Source: Hysterangium stoloniferum (taxonomy: Eukaryota; Basidiomycota; Agaricomycetes; Hysterangiales; Hysterangiaceae). Taken from it: DNA of 64,000 nucleotides. The notes below the pieces were generated by a model, which made no database searches, was not told where the DNA came from, and was given only the letters and a program-made list of their open reading frames with translations. Numbering within the stretch: the first letter of the stretch is position 1; each line of letters begins with the position of its first letter. This document shows positions 20,948 through 33,400 of this stretch, piece after piece. The DNA lies in the NCBI GenBank assembly GCA_015178975.1, contig WHVD01000036.1:186001-250000 (forward strand), in the 5' to 3' direction. Both the position numbers and the translations under genes were made by a program.

Positions 20948-23900
20948 CTAAATATTTTTCAGAGAGCTTCTTAGAGGGTCTAGTAGTTCAGAAAAACTCG
21001 GCTTTAATGAATACTCGGTCTCCGATCTTGAAATCAGGAGACGGAAGTCTATTCTTAGCCGCAGACCATTGGTATCGTTCTTGGGCCATTGCGATAGTTT
21101 TATGAAGTTCTTGATGTAGCTCGTCAAGGTTTGTAACAAAGTCTTGAGCACGGGGGATGCAAGATCGCGTTCTGGGTGGATTGCGATGTTTGGGTTGTAG
21201 CCTTTGTTTGCGAAGAAAGGTGAAATGCCAGTAGTGGCATTCGGTGCGTTGTTATATGCGAATTCGGCTAGCGGTAGTAGTGATTTCCAATTGTCTTGTT
21301 GATAGTTACAATAGACACGAATGTACTGTTCCAAGGTTTGATTCATGCGTTCAGTTTGGCTGTCACCTTCTGGGTGATATCCCAAAGTGAAATGTAATTT
21401 CATGTCTAGTGCTTTTCCAAGTGACCTAAAAAAGTGAGAGACAAACTCGGATCTGTGATCGGATGTGACATGCGATGGAATGCCATGCTTGGAAAACACG
21501 TGGGCGACGAATAGTTCAGCTAACTGTACAGATGTTATGGTGTCATATGTTGGAATGAAAATACTTTGCTTTGTGAGCCGATCCACAACAACTAGGATTG
21601 CTGTGTGACCTTCAGATGCCGGTAGGTGCTTGATGAAATCCATAGAAATCGAGTTCCAAGGTTTTTCCAGTATCGGTAATTGTTTGAGTAGGCCATATGG
21701 TTTGTGTCGCTGTGATTTAGAGTGTAAACACGTAGTACAAGATTTACAATAGTGCTTAACAAACTCTCGGATGCTGGGCCATGTATGTTCTCTTCTAATG
21801 AGTGAAAGAGTCTTATTGAGGCCGAAATGTCCCGAGATCAGGTGATCGTGTTTATGTTGTAGGATTCGCAGCCGAAGGGTATCAGAATCCGGTACATAGA
21901 TGCGATTGTCAAATATAATGAAACCTTGTGAGTCTAATGACCATCGGGGTTGATTGGGGTCAGACGGGTTATCGAGGTGTGCTTTGGTGACTGGGTCTAA
22001 TGGAATTTCTGATAGTATATCTTGATGTAACTTTTCGGTATCCATAAGGATAACACTTCACAAGACTGGATGAATGAGGTAAGTGGCTCGGATAGATGTG
22101 GACAGTTGTTCCAATGAAAACATAGGCTTGAAATTATGTGGATTAACTGTAGCGTAGTCGCTACTCCCCTCTTTAGGATAGACGTCCCATCGTCTAGTCA
22201 TAACGTTGGGTTTTCCACCAAGGTGGCCGGGATGGAAACAAATTACCATGTTGAAAGCAGAGAGGTATTCGGACCATCGAGCTTGCTGACGGGTGAGGAG
22301 TTTTGTGGTTGAAAAGTAAACTAAATTTTTGTGGTCAGTAATAACATCTATCGAGTGGGCTGATCCCTCCAAATAATGTCACCATGTCTTGAAAGCTTCA
22401 GATATTGCAAGTAGTTCCTTATCGTGAACATCATAGTTGAGTTCGGGTGCTGAAAATGTGCGAGATAAACAAGCTACTGGGTGTACTTCACCATCGGTGT
22501 CCAGAATGGACAATATCGCAGCAAGCGCATAGTCCGAGGCATCAGTTTCCACAATGAGTTGAATGTCGGGCTTCCAGTGCAACAAAATAGGGGCAGATGT
22601 AAATGCACTTTTCAATTCTTGGAATGCTGATCGGCATTCTTCGGAGAAATTCCATGGGGCGTCTTTACGAGTAAGACGAGTGAGCGGAATGGTAATTTTT
22701 GAGTAGTTGTGAATGAAACGACGATAAACATTGGTGAAGCCTAAAAAGGACTGAATGTCCTTAACCTTTCGGGGTTCCGGCCAATCTTGGATGACTTGGA
22801 TTTTAGAGTCGTCCATGCAGAGACCGTCTGGTCCCATCATAAAACCTAAATATTCAATTGTGTCGACATCAAAAGAACATTTTTTACCATTCACAAAAAA
22901 AACATGTTTTCGGAGTCTTCAGAGAACTTCACGAATTGTTCGTCATGAAGTGTAGGGTCTTTGGAAAATATGAGGATGTCATCTAAGTACACAATGACAA
23001 AGACGTCGAGGAGGTTGGAAAAGATGTTGTTGATAAAATGTTGAAAGACCGACGGAGCATTGGTGAGACCGAACGGCATCACTAACCATTCAAAGGAGCC
23101 ATAGCGAGTGTGAAAAGCCGTTTTCCATTTGTCGCCTTTGGCAATCCAAACCAAATGATAGGCGTGCTTGAGATCTATCTTTGTATAAATTCGGGCCTTC
23201 CGAGGGGCATTGAGTAAATTGGAGATTAGTGGTAATGGATACTTATCTTTTCGAGTGATCGCATTTAGTCCTCAAAAGTCAACGCAAAGCCGAAGGGAAC
23301 CGTCTTTTTTCCAAATGAATAGGACAGGGGCTCCATAAGGAGACTTTGAGGGTCGGATAAAACCTATAGCCAGATGTTCGTCCAAGAAATCTCGGATAGC
23401 TGATAATTCGGACTGCAAGAGAGGATAAACTGGGCCTAGGGGCAGATGTGAACCTTCTTCAATATCAATTTTCAAATCATAAGGCCTGTGAGGAGCCAAT
23501 CGATCAGCTTTTTGTTTACTGAAGACATCTGCAAAGTCATGGTATTTTTCTGGAACACCTTCCAAATCTGTGATCGGTTCGGTCACTGGGGTTGCAAAAT
23601 GACTGGTGACTTCATCAACTTTAAGATTGACTGTAAATGCTCGGGAGCTGTCCAACTTGATGGCTCTCATAAAAGCTGTGGCATTTATTAGAGAGATGGA
23701 AGGCGGAGAGCTCAGATTTGCCACGGGGGCTGGAGGTGCGGTAGAGGCATATTTGCTGAAACAGGTGGAAACGGACCAGTCGTATCGGGTGCTGATCGGG
23801 TTCGGAAATGGATACTGCCCAATACCCAATCAATCAACAGATTGTAGCGGGTGAGCCAGTTATGTCCTAGAACCACAGAGCAACTCGGGTCCAACTGTGT

Positions 23901-24110
23901 TACAAAAAACGTAACTGTCTGAAAGGTTCCACATGGGAACTGAAGTCGGAGTTCGCAGGCTTGTGAGATTACGGAGTCTGAGGTACCATCAAAGAGTCGG
24001 AGCAGAATCGGATCTACATATTGCATAGGTTTTTAACTGATTTTTTCGGGAAAAACTTGTATCTATAAAACAATGGGTTGAACCTGAATCTATGAGAGCT
24101 TGAAATGTGA
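20948..24110 (-). CDS. pol region of element B: protease, RT, RNase H, integrase (fossil)
   Basis: Protease: [11 protein letters not shown] near 24060-24100 and [12 protein letters not shown] near 23860. [21 protein letters not shown] and [12 protein letters not shown] near 22960-23080. RNase [15 protein letters not shown] near 22530. Integrase: zinc finger H-x-H-C-x2-C ([14 protein letters not shown] ... CKSCTTC near 21750-21860), the core [10 protein letters not shown] and [11 protein letters not shown], and the downstream glutamate in [13 protein letters not shown]. The order is that of Ty3/Gypsy. Broken, few breaks. Confidence 0.85.
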
Positions 24111-24194
24111 GACTCCCGAGAGGTTCCTAAGTAAGATTTATGAACAAGGAATTAGGATCATACAAGGCGGATGCGTTAAGATGACAATTTTCCG

Positions 24195-25553
24195 GTGTGT
24201 GAGGAGATTCAATGCAACTCTCCAACCGCACGGAATCCAGAGAGTTGCTTAATCCTTTTTCAACTCGGCAGCCGGCTTAGCCGGTTGGGAGGTCGTGGCC
24301 GTATTGGCCGATCGGACTTTTGTGGCCTTTGGGCATGCAGCGACTTGGTGTCTGGGATCTGCGCACAACAAACAAAGGTTATTGTCCATTTGGCATTGCT
24401 TTTCCTGTGGTAGGAGCTTGCCATCGGAGCCTAGTTTGCCAGTGAAGTCAGGTTTGTCTTTATCTTAAGACTTATTCAACTGTTTACCCTTGCCTTTTTT
24501 GTCGTTTGACCCCTTGTTTTCGGACTTCTTATCGGAATTCGAGTTGCCACTGTTGTTGGTGTTTTGATTACCAGACTTGTTGGCATTCTTATTATCCGAT
24601 GATTTCTTGTCTGAGGGGTTTTCGCGACTAATTTCCGAACATCGTTCCCAGTATCAGGCATCTGCGTTTTGGGCTTTCAGATGCATGAGAGGGAGGGTCT
24701 TCGGTTTGTTGGTCTCTCCTTTGGAAACTTCATCTGTGAGGTGAGATGGGAGGCCGGAGTAAAACTGGTAATGGAGGGCCGAATCGCCCCAGTCACAACG
24801 CGTGGTGAGGTTGTTGAACTGGACGATGTAATCGGTGATGCACTGGGTGTCTTTCATTTTGAGATTAGAAAGCATGGTTTCAGCATTGCCAGTTTAGTTG
24901 TAGGGACTGAAGTTGGTTTCAAGTTCCTCAACAAAGGCATCCCAATCGTGAAGCCAATCGGGATCTTCGGAGGTGAGGCCAGAAAATGTGGGTTCAAACC
25001 AGGCTGCTGCGGAATCCTTAAGGTACGAGAGTGCAAAGTTTACCTTTCGGTCATCTGTTGCGAATGCAGCTGGGTGGTCCTGAAAGTTGAATTGACATTG
25101 CATACGAAATGTCGGCAATTTCTTCGGGTTTGAGCCAGTGAATGGTTTGGGTTTGTTGACTCAGGTTTGCCCAGGTTCTTTATCCTTGGTATTGTTTTTA
25201 AGGAATTTGTTAAGGGATCCTAGGGTACCTGAGAACAATTCCCATGTCTCTTCAGGGTCGAGAGCCGGTTTCTTTTTCATGGACTTCCTTGGAACCACTA
25301 GCCTGAGGTTGGTCACCATCCTCAGGTTCATGTTCTGGAGCTGGTTGATTGTTAACCTCTTCAGTTGCTTCGGGTTTGGTTGCTTCAGTTACTTCTTCAG
25401 CATTGCCAGTAATCTCCACAAAGCGAGATTCTTCGGAGGTTTCTGGTAGCGGGGTTCTCTGAGTAGCTCAGGGTGTATACAGGAAAGGAGACTTGAGAGT
25501 GGAAGATTCTGCTTCGCCGCTTGGCTTGGCATCTTTTTTCCTCGGAGGCATGA
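24195..25553 (-). CDS. gag region of element B (fossil)
   Basis: Starts near 25553 with MPPRKKDAKPSGE. The capsid part includes KVNFALSYLKDSAAAWFEP (about 25010-25070) and LTTRCDWGDSALHYQFYSGL (about 24750-24810). A CCHC-type knuckle (CLLCADPRHQVAACP) lies near 24325-24370, after a low-complexity Asn/Lys-rich linker. Broken. Confidence 0.75.
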
Positions 25554-25589
25554 TTAAACAGAAAATGCGAGTGTGAAATCAGAATATAC

Positions 25590-26319
25590 TGTTAAGAACT
25601 GAAAACTGACTGATGTCGGTTGGCCGACAGGGACCGATCGGAATGACTTGGCTTCAGCTTATGTGCTGCACCCTTGCAAATGTCCATTGAGTGTCCTTAA
25701 ATTTCGGGTGGGCGAAGGCTAATCCTAATGAGTTCCTTTCGGCGAGATACCGATCGGGACTGAAGGTTAAGTCAAGTGTCGGGCCAAGGGTCAGCTACCG
25801 AGAGTGGACGAGTGGACGTGAAGGTGGATGAGAGGATTCTTAGTACAAGACTGCTAGAGGTGTAAGAGGGTATTCTGAGTCAATATTCTGATTGCCTAAT
25901 AACTACAACTACAGCAGATTCATATACAAGTATCAGGTGTCTAGAAAATACTAACTAGGAGAAGAGTGGAATAGGGTATTGACAATAAGCTTGACTAGGA
26001 ATGGGAAGTTTATGATTAGTTCGGAGGCTGATAATAACTGAGAGCGGAATTACGGTAAAAGGAAATAGTTCGAGGACTACAAATATAGATAGGCATATGT
26101 GAAACATAGGACAGAATGGATCATCATAATAAAAAGGGATGTATCAAAAGTTTAACCAGATAGTATGAGTATATTTTGATGTGGGTGTAAACAGAGTTTG
26201 ATCACCGTGAAAGCATACGTCAGCTTCGGGAGGCCGATGGTTTCTGATGTGGTAACTTGAAATTGTCGATAGGTGGCGATAACCTCGGGGACCGATAGGG
26301 TTGTGACACGGTCATAACA
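25590..26319 (-). repeat. 5' LTR of element B
   Basis: 730 bases. It matches 18577-19307 over its whole length with mainly transition differences and one 11-base length difference (near 25950). It ends CATAACA next to the target duplication CAGGG. Confidence 0.9.
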
Positions 26320-26540
26320 CAGGGTCAGAAATAGACAGGTATGACATGTGTGGGTCCTGGCGGGTATTCCAGTGACTGATTCATGAGACAATGAAAGTCA
26401 GACATGGGCAGGATTACTGTTCGGGTCCTGGTGGGTATTCCAGTTAACTGAAAACTGGTGTATCTAGAGCACGGGTGCATATCCAATGAATGTGTACTGG
26501 TGTGCCCTCAGGAGTGTGTGGAGAAGAAAACTAGCTACAA
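26320..26540 (-). repeat. LTR of family X, copy 1, second part
   Basis: Continues the X LTR interrupted by element B: GACATGTGTGGGTCCTGGCG and the following bases match the distal part of the X LTRs at 49262-49450 and 57130-57330. The distal edge is unclear; similarity fades near 26520-26540 and no TAACA end is seen. Confidence 0.75.
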
Positions 26541-27854
26541 AAGTGTCCTAGGTCTGACTAATGTAACTATTGTAAACTAAAAAAAGACTAGTTAACTACT
26601 GAACACCCAGTTGTTAGCACTTTGGCTTAGTCCCAGAATCACAGGGATGACTACCTGGATATTTTCTGGAGAACCAAAGGCTGCCTTGTACAAGGATCAG
26701 CCCCAACAGTTGGTGTTCCTATCTACTAAAGTCACACACACTATAAGGGAGATTTGTTGACAGTACACAGAGCCTGAGAGGTTGATAGGATGGAGGAAAG
26801 GGAATTGGATGTGAGGAGTTGTTGTGTGTGTGAGAGAGAGAGAGAGATAAATGATAAATGGTAGAGTTATTAAGAGAGTTTCAATCTTCTGTTAGGGCAA
26901 CACTAACAAGGCTACCAAAACAAAAAAAGAAAAAAGAGAGAGGGCAAGATAAGGAGTAGGAGAATAGAAGTTCTCATGACTTAAGAATATCACGCTTGTA
27001 TTTAGTGGAAATCCCAAGAGGTTGAAACTGGTGCTAAGTGTCAAAATTTACATCAAATCACATTCTGAATTGCATACACAAGAGGTTAGGTGGTGCAAGG
27101 TGCTTCATACCTTGGATTAAATTGGACAATCTCATATTGAAGTATTTTATAAACAAAACCAGTCAGACATCTACCATTCATGTGTTAGCACAAGTTTCTC
27201 TTGTTCAATCTGAATATATTTCACATCTTACCTATAAGTGGAAAGAGCACTTGTGCCCATCAAGGTTTGGGTCATACCCATGATGCCTATAGTGTATGAA
27301 TATTTATTCATGTCATTGGTATAATCACTGCTAGTCTTTGGGAAATGGTGTGGTTCCAAGTATACCAACCAAGGGTGCAAAAATGATATAGATCATAATA
27401 GGTCTGAAAATCCTTCTGCTTGGATAGAGAGAGATATTGATGTATCGTATCATAATATTGCATACTCTGCCAATGTCAATTAAGGGTATCTCACCCCTGC
27501 CACAGATTCTTATGGGGAGATAAAATTTGACATTTGTGTTGTCAATGATGATAGTATAAATCTATTCAGATTGACAGACCCATTCCAGTGTAATACTGTA
27601 CATATGTATTCAGAGATGTCAATGACATGCATATGCATAAAATAGACCATTTAAAAGAATATGCTTTTTAAAAGTTTGGTGTTTTAATCTAAATTCTTTC
27701 ATAATGAAAGATACTTTGTTTCATAATATACAAATAGGTTTAAACATTCCTAAAGTTTGGAAGACCAAATTAAGTTTGAACCATATCCCAGATGTTTAAA
27801 TGACCTTTAGAGTATATTGGAATTTGGTATACTTAAGTGTTTTCAGATATCCTC
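26541..27854. other. AT-rich stretch, unidentified degenerate frames
   Basis: About 1.3 kb with a (GT)n(GA)n microsatellite at 26822-26848. Between 27350 and 27610 a plus-strand frame reads protein-like (WIERDIDVSYHNIAYSAN, DSYGEIKFDICVVNDD) but I do not recognise it, and it has no clear start. Possibly the remains of a transposon or gene. Confidence 0.35.
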
Positions 27855-28015
27855 TGTAAGGGAGTGAGACTCCCTACACATGATATGGTAATAGTTAGTT
27901 CTATTGTTTTCCACATCCCATTGTAGCCCACATCCCATTGCTGCTCACATCCCATTGTTCTCCAGTATATATTATGTACATGTGGATTTCAATACAGTAG
28001 TGGTTTTATTCCCCA
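27855..28015 (+). repeat. LTR-like sequence (Copia type), right boundary uncertain
   Basis: Starts TGTAAGGGAGTGAGACTCCC followed by TACA, a TG start folded in a stem-loop of the kind I associate with basidiomycete Copia LTRs. It contains three near-repeats of CACATCCCATTG and a TATA-like CAGTATATATTATG. It abuts Copia pol sequence. No convincing target duplication was found. Confidence 0.45.
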
Positions 28016-28930
28016 TCACTCATTATAGTGTCTGTCTGCACAATCATACATGATTGGGCTTTGCTCCTTGTGATGACCCTCAGATAATTTGGAAAGATGA
28101 AATGTGCCATTTTCAAGTAAAGATTGCATTTCAGCATATGCAGCATCATACCACTTGTCAGCATCAGGACTTTGTAAGGCCACTTTGAGAGTTCTAGGTG
28201 CATTATCATTGGCACTAGCCTTGTAGGAAAACTCAAAGGCCTCATCCACTGAAATATAGAGATCTCCTTCACTGGCAGATAGGCCCTCTTCCTCTGACTC
28301 AACTGGATGGCTGGAAGTTGGGACAGGATCCTCTGTTAAGTTTTTGTGGTGCTATTCCTAGACCGTATAACTTTCTGTTTGTCTGAGTGAGGTGGCAGTA
28401 CTCATTGTAAATGGGTAAGGACTAAATAAATACAAATAGACCTTATGTAACCCATAGTACACGGTGAGTCCCCAATGCTGCGACCCGAGCCCTAATGCTC
28501 GCAATCCGTTGCTAACCCGAAATCCCAGAAAAGTCAACATCCTCTGCTTCATCACTGGACTCAACTATAGGAGTAGATTCACTATAGTTATGAGTCTGCA
28601 TAGGGTCAACTTGCCAAAAAGGCTTGGGAGGACCTTTGTTTCTAGGTGGATTGCAACATGGTTGAGGAGGAGGAGGACTTGGTGAACATTCAAAATTTGA
28701 ATTAGAGCTGGAGCTAGAATCAGGAGCCAAAGCATTATGCTCATCATCTTCCACCTGATTGGGTTGGGCTCCTACTGAGTAGACGTAGAGGGTCAAGGAA
28801 TAAACATATCAATGAATTGTTGGTTATCAGGAATAGGAGGTGTAGCCTGCTGAGGACTCTCCTGTGGCTGATAATGTGCAGTGAAAGATGGTTTCTATTC
28901 GCGGAAAGTGTGGAGTTATTGATCATCGTG
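28016..28930 (-). mobile_element. Ty1/Copia fragment (fossil)
   Basis: Minus-strand frames carry a Ser/Pro-rich linker region (28560-28930) and then the start of a Copia reverse transcriptase (ALQSPDADKWYDAAYAEMQS with LLENGTFHL after it, about 28085-28180). Both are typical of the integrase-RT junction of Copia pol. Only this part is seen. Broken and old. Confidence 0.7.
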
Positions 28931-29155
28931 ACTCTACAATTTATAACTACAATATGCTTTAGTACCGAGACAAAACATCCTTACACAACACAAATAAACG
29001 CGTCCGTTGGGATGGTCCGTCAACTTTGAGTGAAGAAACGGACACACTCAATTCACCCATTTTCTCATTATGGAGAGTGCGCTTAACATAGACTTTGAAC
29101 CATAGCAATGATACTAGTAACATCCCTTCATTTAAAATTTATGGGGATGTTGGAT
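28931..29155. other. Spacer, nothing recognised
   Basis: No gene, repeat or motif recognised between the Copia fragment and the next minus-strand frame. Confidence 0.4.
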
Positions 29156-29600
29156 TCAGTATGATATCGGCGCAAGGAAAATACATGGAAAAGGCATCGT
29201 CCCAAGCGATGGCTGGCCCTCCTCGTTTCTGCGCCATTTCATAACGACGCCGTCAACTGTAAATTGTATATAATACTTTCGTCTATAACCCACAAGCCAG
29301 AGCTCGGGAAGATTGGGAGCACTGATATCTGCACGAGAAATAAGTAATATATCGGGGGATCGGAGGTATGCTGTTCGTACCTTTAATGGCGGTCTATATT
29401 GATGCGGGGGTAGCACTGTGGACAATGATAAGTTGCTAACGTTGTCCACTAAAGCAACTTTAAGTTCATAAAATACCTCATCGCAATGGTATTGTCTGCA
29501 GTAGTCATTGTTTTCAACAAAGTTTCAAACTGTGTTATAAAGGGTCTATCAGAATTCAAGCTGGTACAAACTGTGTCTTGATGGAACAAGTAGTGAGTAG
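29156..29600 (-). CDS. Unidentified host-like gene fragment with one intron
   Basis: Not recognised. A minus-strand frame reads VALVDNVSNLSLSTVLPPHQ and on to RPPLK. It is followed by a GTACGAAC ... TCGTGCAG intron of about 50 bases (about 29341-29393). The frame then continues as ISAPNLPELWLVGYRRKYYI and FTVDGVVMKWRRNEEGQPS and stops at 29156. The splice signals and protein-like composition support coding sequence. The upstream part (29450-29850) has competing frames (SSDHGSEFSHG and others) and no clear start. It could be an intact small gene or the tail of a decayed one. Confidence 0.35.
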
Positions 29601-29869
29601 TGAGGAACGTGACGCCCGTGAGAGAACTCCGACCCATGATCAGAGCTGACTAAAAAGGCGAAACACTCCCAGTACAAAGCCCACGGACTAACGTTCCCGT
29701 TCCACCTCTTTGTGAATGCTAGCATCCTTCCTTTCTTGCTACATGGTACAGTACTAGCTTGAATGTGATACAGATCTACGCTGACCAAGAGGCGGTCCAA
29801 ACTCCTACCTTGATGGGCAGAAGGGAATGCGATAAAATATGCAGAGAACAATCTTTGTAGAATTAGTAG

Positions 29870-30330
29870 AGGCGATAGGAATGCTGATGTGGTGAGTCGA
29901 ACATGAATTTTCTCCTTGTGTTTTGTGATGTTAATGCATGCGCCTCAACATTATGGTTCAATAGTGCCGTGTCCCACTCCCCCTCGTCCCACAACAACTT
30001 CTCCGCCCCTCCTCCTCTGGTGAAGATTAGTTATCTACCAGAGGTTCCTTTCAGTGGTTTTCAGGCACGGCGGAGTATATGAGCTGAGTTGTGTGTAGAG
30101 GAAGGCTTGTTTCGGACAAGTGTTCTTTCCATTCTCTTCAGTTTATTGATGTTGGAGTGTATTTATTTAGACCGTTGCAGGCCAGAAAGTTCGCCACCGT
30201 AGAGCGAGGGGAGATAATGTTGGGGCGAATGATAATCCTAATTTGGTCAATTGAACGTTCACTTTGTCTTTAGCATTGGGTCACTTGTGCTCTATGCATT
30301 CTTCTGGGACCGTCTGCGCCTCACGCATCA
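29870..30330. other. Non-coding spacer
   Basis: No supported gene. The sequence becomes more GC-balanced towards 30 kb. Confidence 0.4.
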
Positions 30331-30495
30331 GGAAAGTGTGAATATCGGTGAGTCTCCTGTCTATATTGTCTAGAGCCATCTAAGAGAGCTACCTAGCTCG
30401 GACAGACTCGGCTAGACACTACTTTCGCGATCCCTGTTTACTAGTCGCGATAAAGCTTACTATTGATCTAAGGTGTCTACATAATGGGTATCCCC
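30331..30495. repeat. Direct repeat R2, copy 1
   Basis: About 165 bases starting GCATCAGGAAAGTG, with TTGTCTAGAGCCATCTA and GACTCGGCTAGACAC blocks, repeated in direct orientation at 34393-34575 at roughly 75-80% identity by eye. Both copies have a GT donor-like step (GTGAGTCT or GTAAGTAT) about 25 bases in, suggesting a duplicated exon-intron boundary. Confidence 0.65.
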
Positions 30496-33400
30496 GATGC
30501 GCTAATGCCAATCGTTCCAGTCCTCGCCGACTATTCAGAATAACAACGGAAACACTCTATATCTCGGTTTGGGCTTTGACGATGACATCGTAATCCACAG
30601 CGTAGCAGACTTGATGCAGGCTTGCTTCGGGGACACAATATAGCGTTGAAGATACTCAGGGAAATATGACTTATATATGTTCACACTCCCATCATCGGAC
30701 ATTCCCACTCTTACACACCATGTCCACAACACGCACGCCTACACCACATATTTCCATCTCCAACGTTTAATAAAGATGTCAAAACAGCCACACCCTTCAC
30801 ATCCCGCACGACAACAGCACCACATTGCGCCCTCATCCCCACCCTGAAGCAGCAGCATTACGCCTTTACATGGTAGTTCCATACCTCCGCGTCTCAATGG
30901 CACGACTTTGCCACTTATCGGCACCCCATCCCGTAATAACACCGCACCCACAATCACTCCCACCCGCTTTATCAATCAAACCGATGGCGTCCGTGAGCCC
31001 ATTTTCAGACTCTAAGACGAGGGATAGCAGGAATGTGTGTGGGAAAGGCAAGGAGGGACAGGCGACTGCGGGTGTGATTGTGGGTGGTCCGGCGGTGACG
31101 AGATTGGCGAGTTTGCTGATGGGGTGGGTGTTGTGGGTGCTGTGCTGCGTTCTATGTTGGGGAGGAAGATGGGAAAAAAGAAATGGCCTTCGTTAGGACA
31201 AAAAAGGGCACGGAAGGAAGGCATCTGCAATAACACCAGCGGTGTCAATGCCCGGGAACGAAATGCGGAGGATGTTGATGAACTTGCGACGCCTACTCGT
31301 ACCCTCCCGCGACAGAAATAGAGGCTACGACGGCAAGTATAACCATACCAAGGGGAGTCTGCGATTGGAAGTGACAGAGACCAGCACAGGAAGCCGCATT
31401 CTCCGGGAGACGGAGAGACGGAGAGGTTACAACAATTCAGCGGCACCGACGATGGGATATGGAAACTTAGCAGTGCGAAAATCGACTAGGATAATGGTAA
31501 AGAGCAAGGGCAAGAGTAGCACTCTAGACAGAGGACGGGAACACAAATGAGCGGTGTTAAAGAGATGGAACATTGTATCAGGCCTTCGTTAGGAAGAAAA
31601 AGCGTACGGGCAGGCATCTAACACCAGCGGTGTCAAGGCCAGAGAACGAATTGCGGAGAAGGAGACACGGCGGGATGATGTTGATGAACTTGCGACGCCT
31701 GCCCGTACCCGCGACAGCAATGGAGGCTACGACGGCAGAGTCTGACCATACCAAGGGGAGTCTGCGATTGGCAGTGACAGAGACAGGCACGGCAAGCCGC
31801 ATTCTCGGGGAGACAAAGAGACGGAGAGGTTACAACAACCCAGCGGCACCGGCGATGGGGTATGGAAACTTAGCAGTGCGAAAATCGACTAGGAGAGTGG
31901 CAAAGAGCAAGGGCAAGAGTAGCGCGAAGGAGGGAGTATTCCTGTACTCGTAACACATTTACCCAAGAATATTCTGACGGGTGTTAATGGTCAGGAATGA
32001 GGTGATGACGCCGACGCCGGCCCTGTTAAACACGAGACCAGGTCCTGCACCCACAGCTACAAGGTCCATCACGGGGAAGAGGGTTAATGACATTGGTGTC
32101 ACTTTCCATGTGATACATCAGTAAAATGGTATTTCTAAGAAGCTCCTGGACGTTGTGTAGCGTGTGGACCCTCACCATTCCACAACTCTATCCCTGTTTC
32201 ATGACCCACCTCGTCTGTGACATATGCTGTCAGTGTCGCGTCAAACTTCAACGGAGCATCTGTGTCTTCCTCCATATCATCAAACAGCATCTGCACCACG
32301 CCCTGCTCTGCAAGTATGAGCAGCTACGGAGCAACGCATATCTTGCAGACAATGACCGCTTCCGCCACACCACGCCCGAGCCTGCATCTGTCACAATTGT
32401 GGATGGTGACGTCCACGGCAGCTAAAAACTGACCCAGTTTGAGCTAAATCGCAGCCATTCGCGGGAGGGGCGGGAGGCCCGATCAGCGTTCCAGCGTTTC
32501 TTCTACTGCCATGGCGTTGTTGAGTGCGCAGGCTTGGTCCCATCGCACACACAGAATGGATAAGGCAGGTTACGGCATATTATGACGAAGGAGTGTGGTA
32601 TAAGGGATCTTCGCCAGTTCGTTCCGCCACCACGGATGCAGGTGTCCCGGATGAAGAGGCGGAGAGAGAGAAGAAGCATGGGAAGCGCAGGAGTTGAGAG
32701 GTGAGCCATAGCAAGGATTAGAAGGAGCGGGATGGTTCGCATTCGTAGGGTAGCAATGATGGCTATGACCGTCATTCCTGTAGGAATTTGAGGGCGCGTG
32801 GGGTGGGGTTGGGGCGTGTATCGAGGGTTCGTCTTGTCCTTCGTGTCTGTTTACCCGAATCTCTACCCATTGGCCCCACACTGTCAACATGCCATTTCCG
32901 CCTGCAGTCAGTTTGAACCCGCCGAAGCCGGCCCCCCATATTGTTCACCCGTATCTCCTCCACTGCCCTCACCACACATACATCATCGCCCCACGAGATT
33001 GTTTCTCCCCATCGTCTCCAAATAGAAACGGACGGTTTATCACTTCCACCAGTACCAATACCACAGCATTGTTGTGCCTTCATCCCCTCGCAAACCCTGC
33101 GTTCATCAAGTCTCCGCTTCTATACCTCTCCACTCACCAACGTTCCGTTACTCGAGCATGCTTCCCCTCTTCAAACTCCCACACATACAGCAGGCTCTAC
33201 ATCCACACTCGGCCAAAATCCCTCCTCACCCACCAATGTCCGCCGTTTCTCATCTCTGCTGTTCCGGCTGCATCATGCGCCTTTGATATACCCTTTTTCG
33301 CTGTCGCCGAATGGTGCGCGGCTTTCAGACGAGAGTGTGTAGGATTGGAAAGAGCTTACGAAGGTGATGGTTATGCATTTGTTGGGGCCTGTGGATATTG

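Larger units (their letters stand above)
18577..26319 (-). mobile_element. Ty3/Gypsy chromovirus B, complete structure with LTRs and target duplication
   Basis: A 7743-base element with LTRs at 18577-19307 and 25590-26319. The target duplication CAGGG lies at 18572-18576 and 26320-26324. On the minus strand it holds gag, protease, RT, RNase H, integrase and a C-terminal chromodomain. On the plus strand, between the chromodomain and the 3' LTR, it has an accessory antisense gene. It is inserted in an X-family LTR. The two LTRs differ by roughly one base in 10-15 by eye, mostly C/T and G/A changes, so the copy is old. Structurally whole, but broken in coding sequence (several breaks). Confidence 0.92.
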
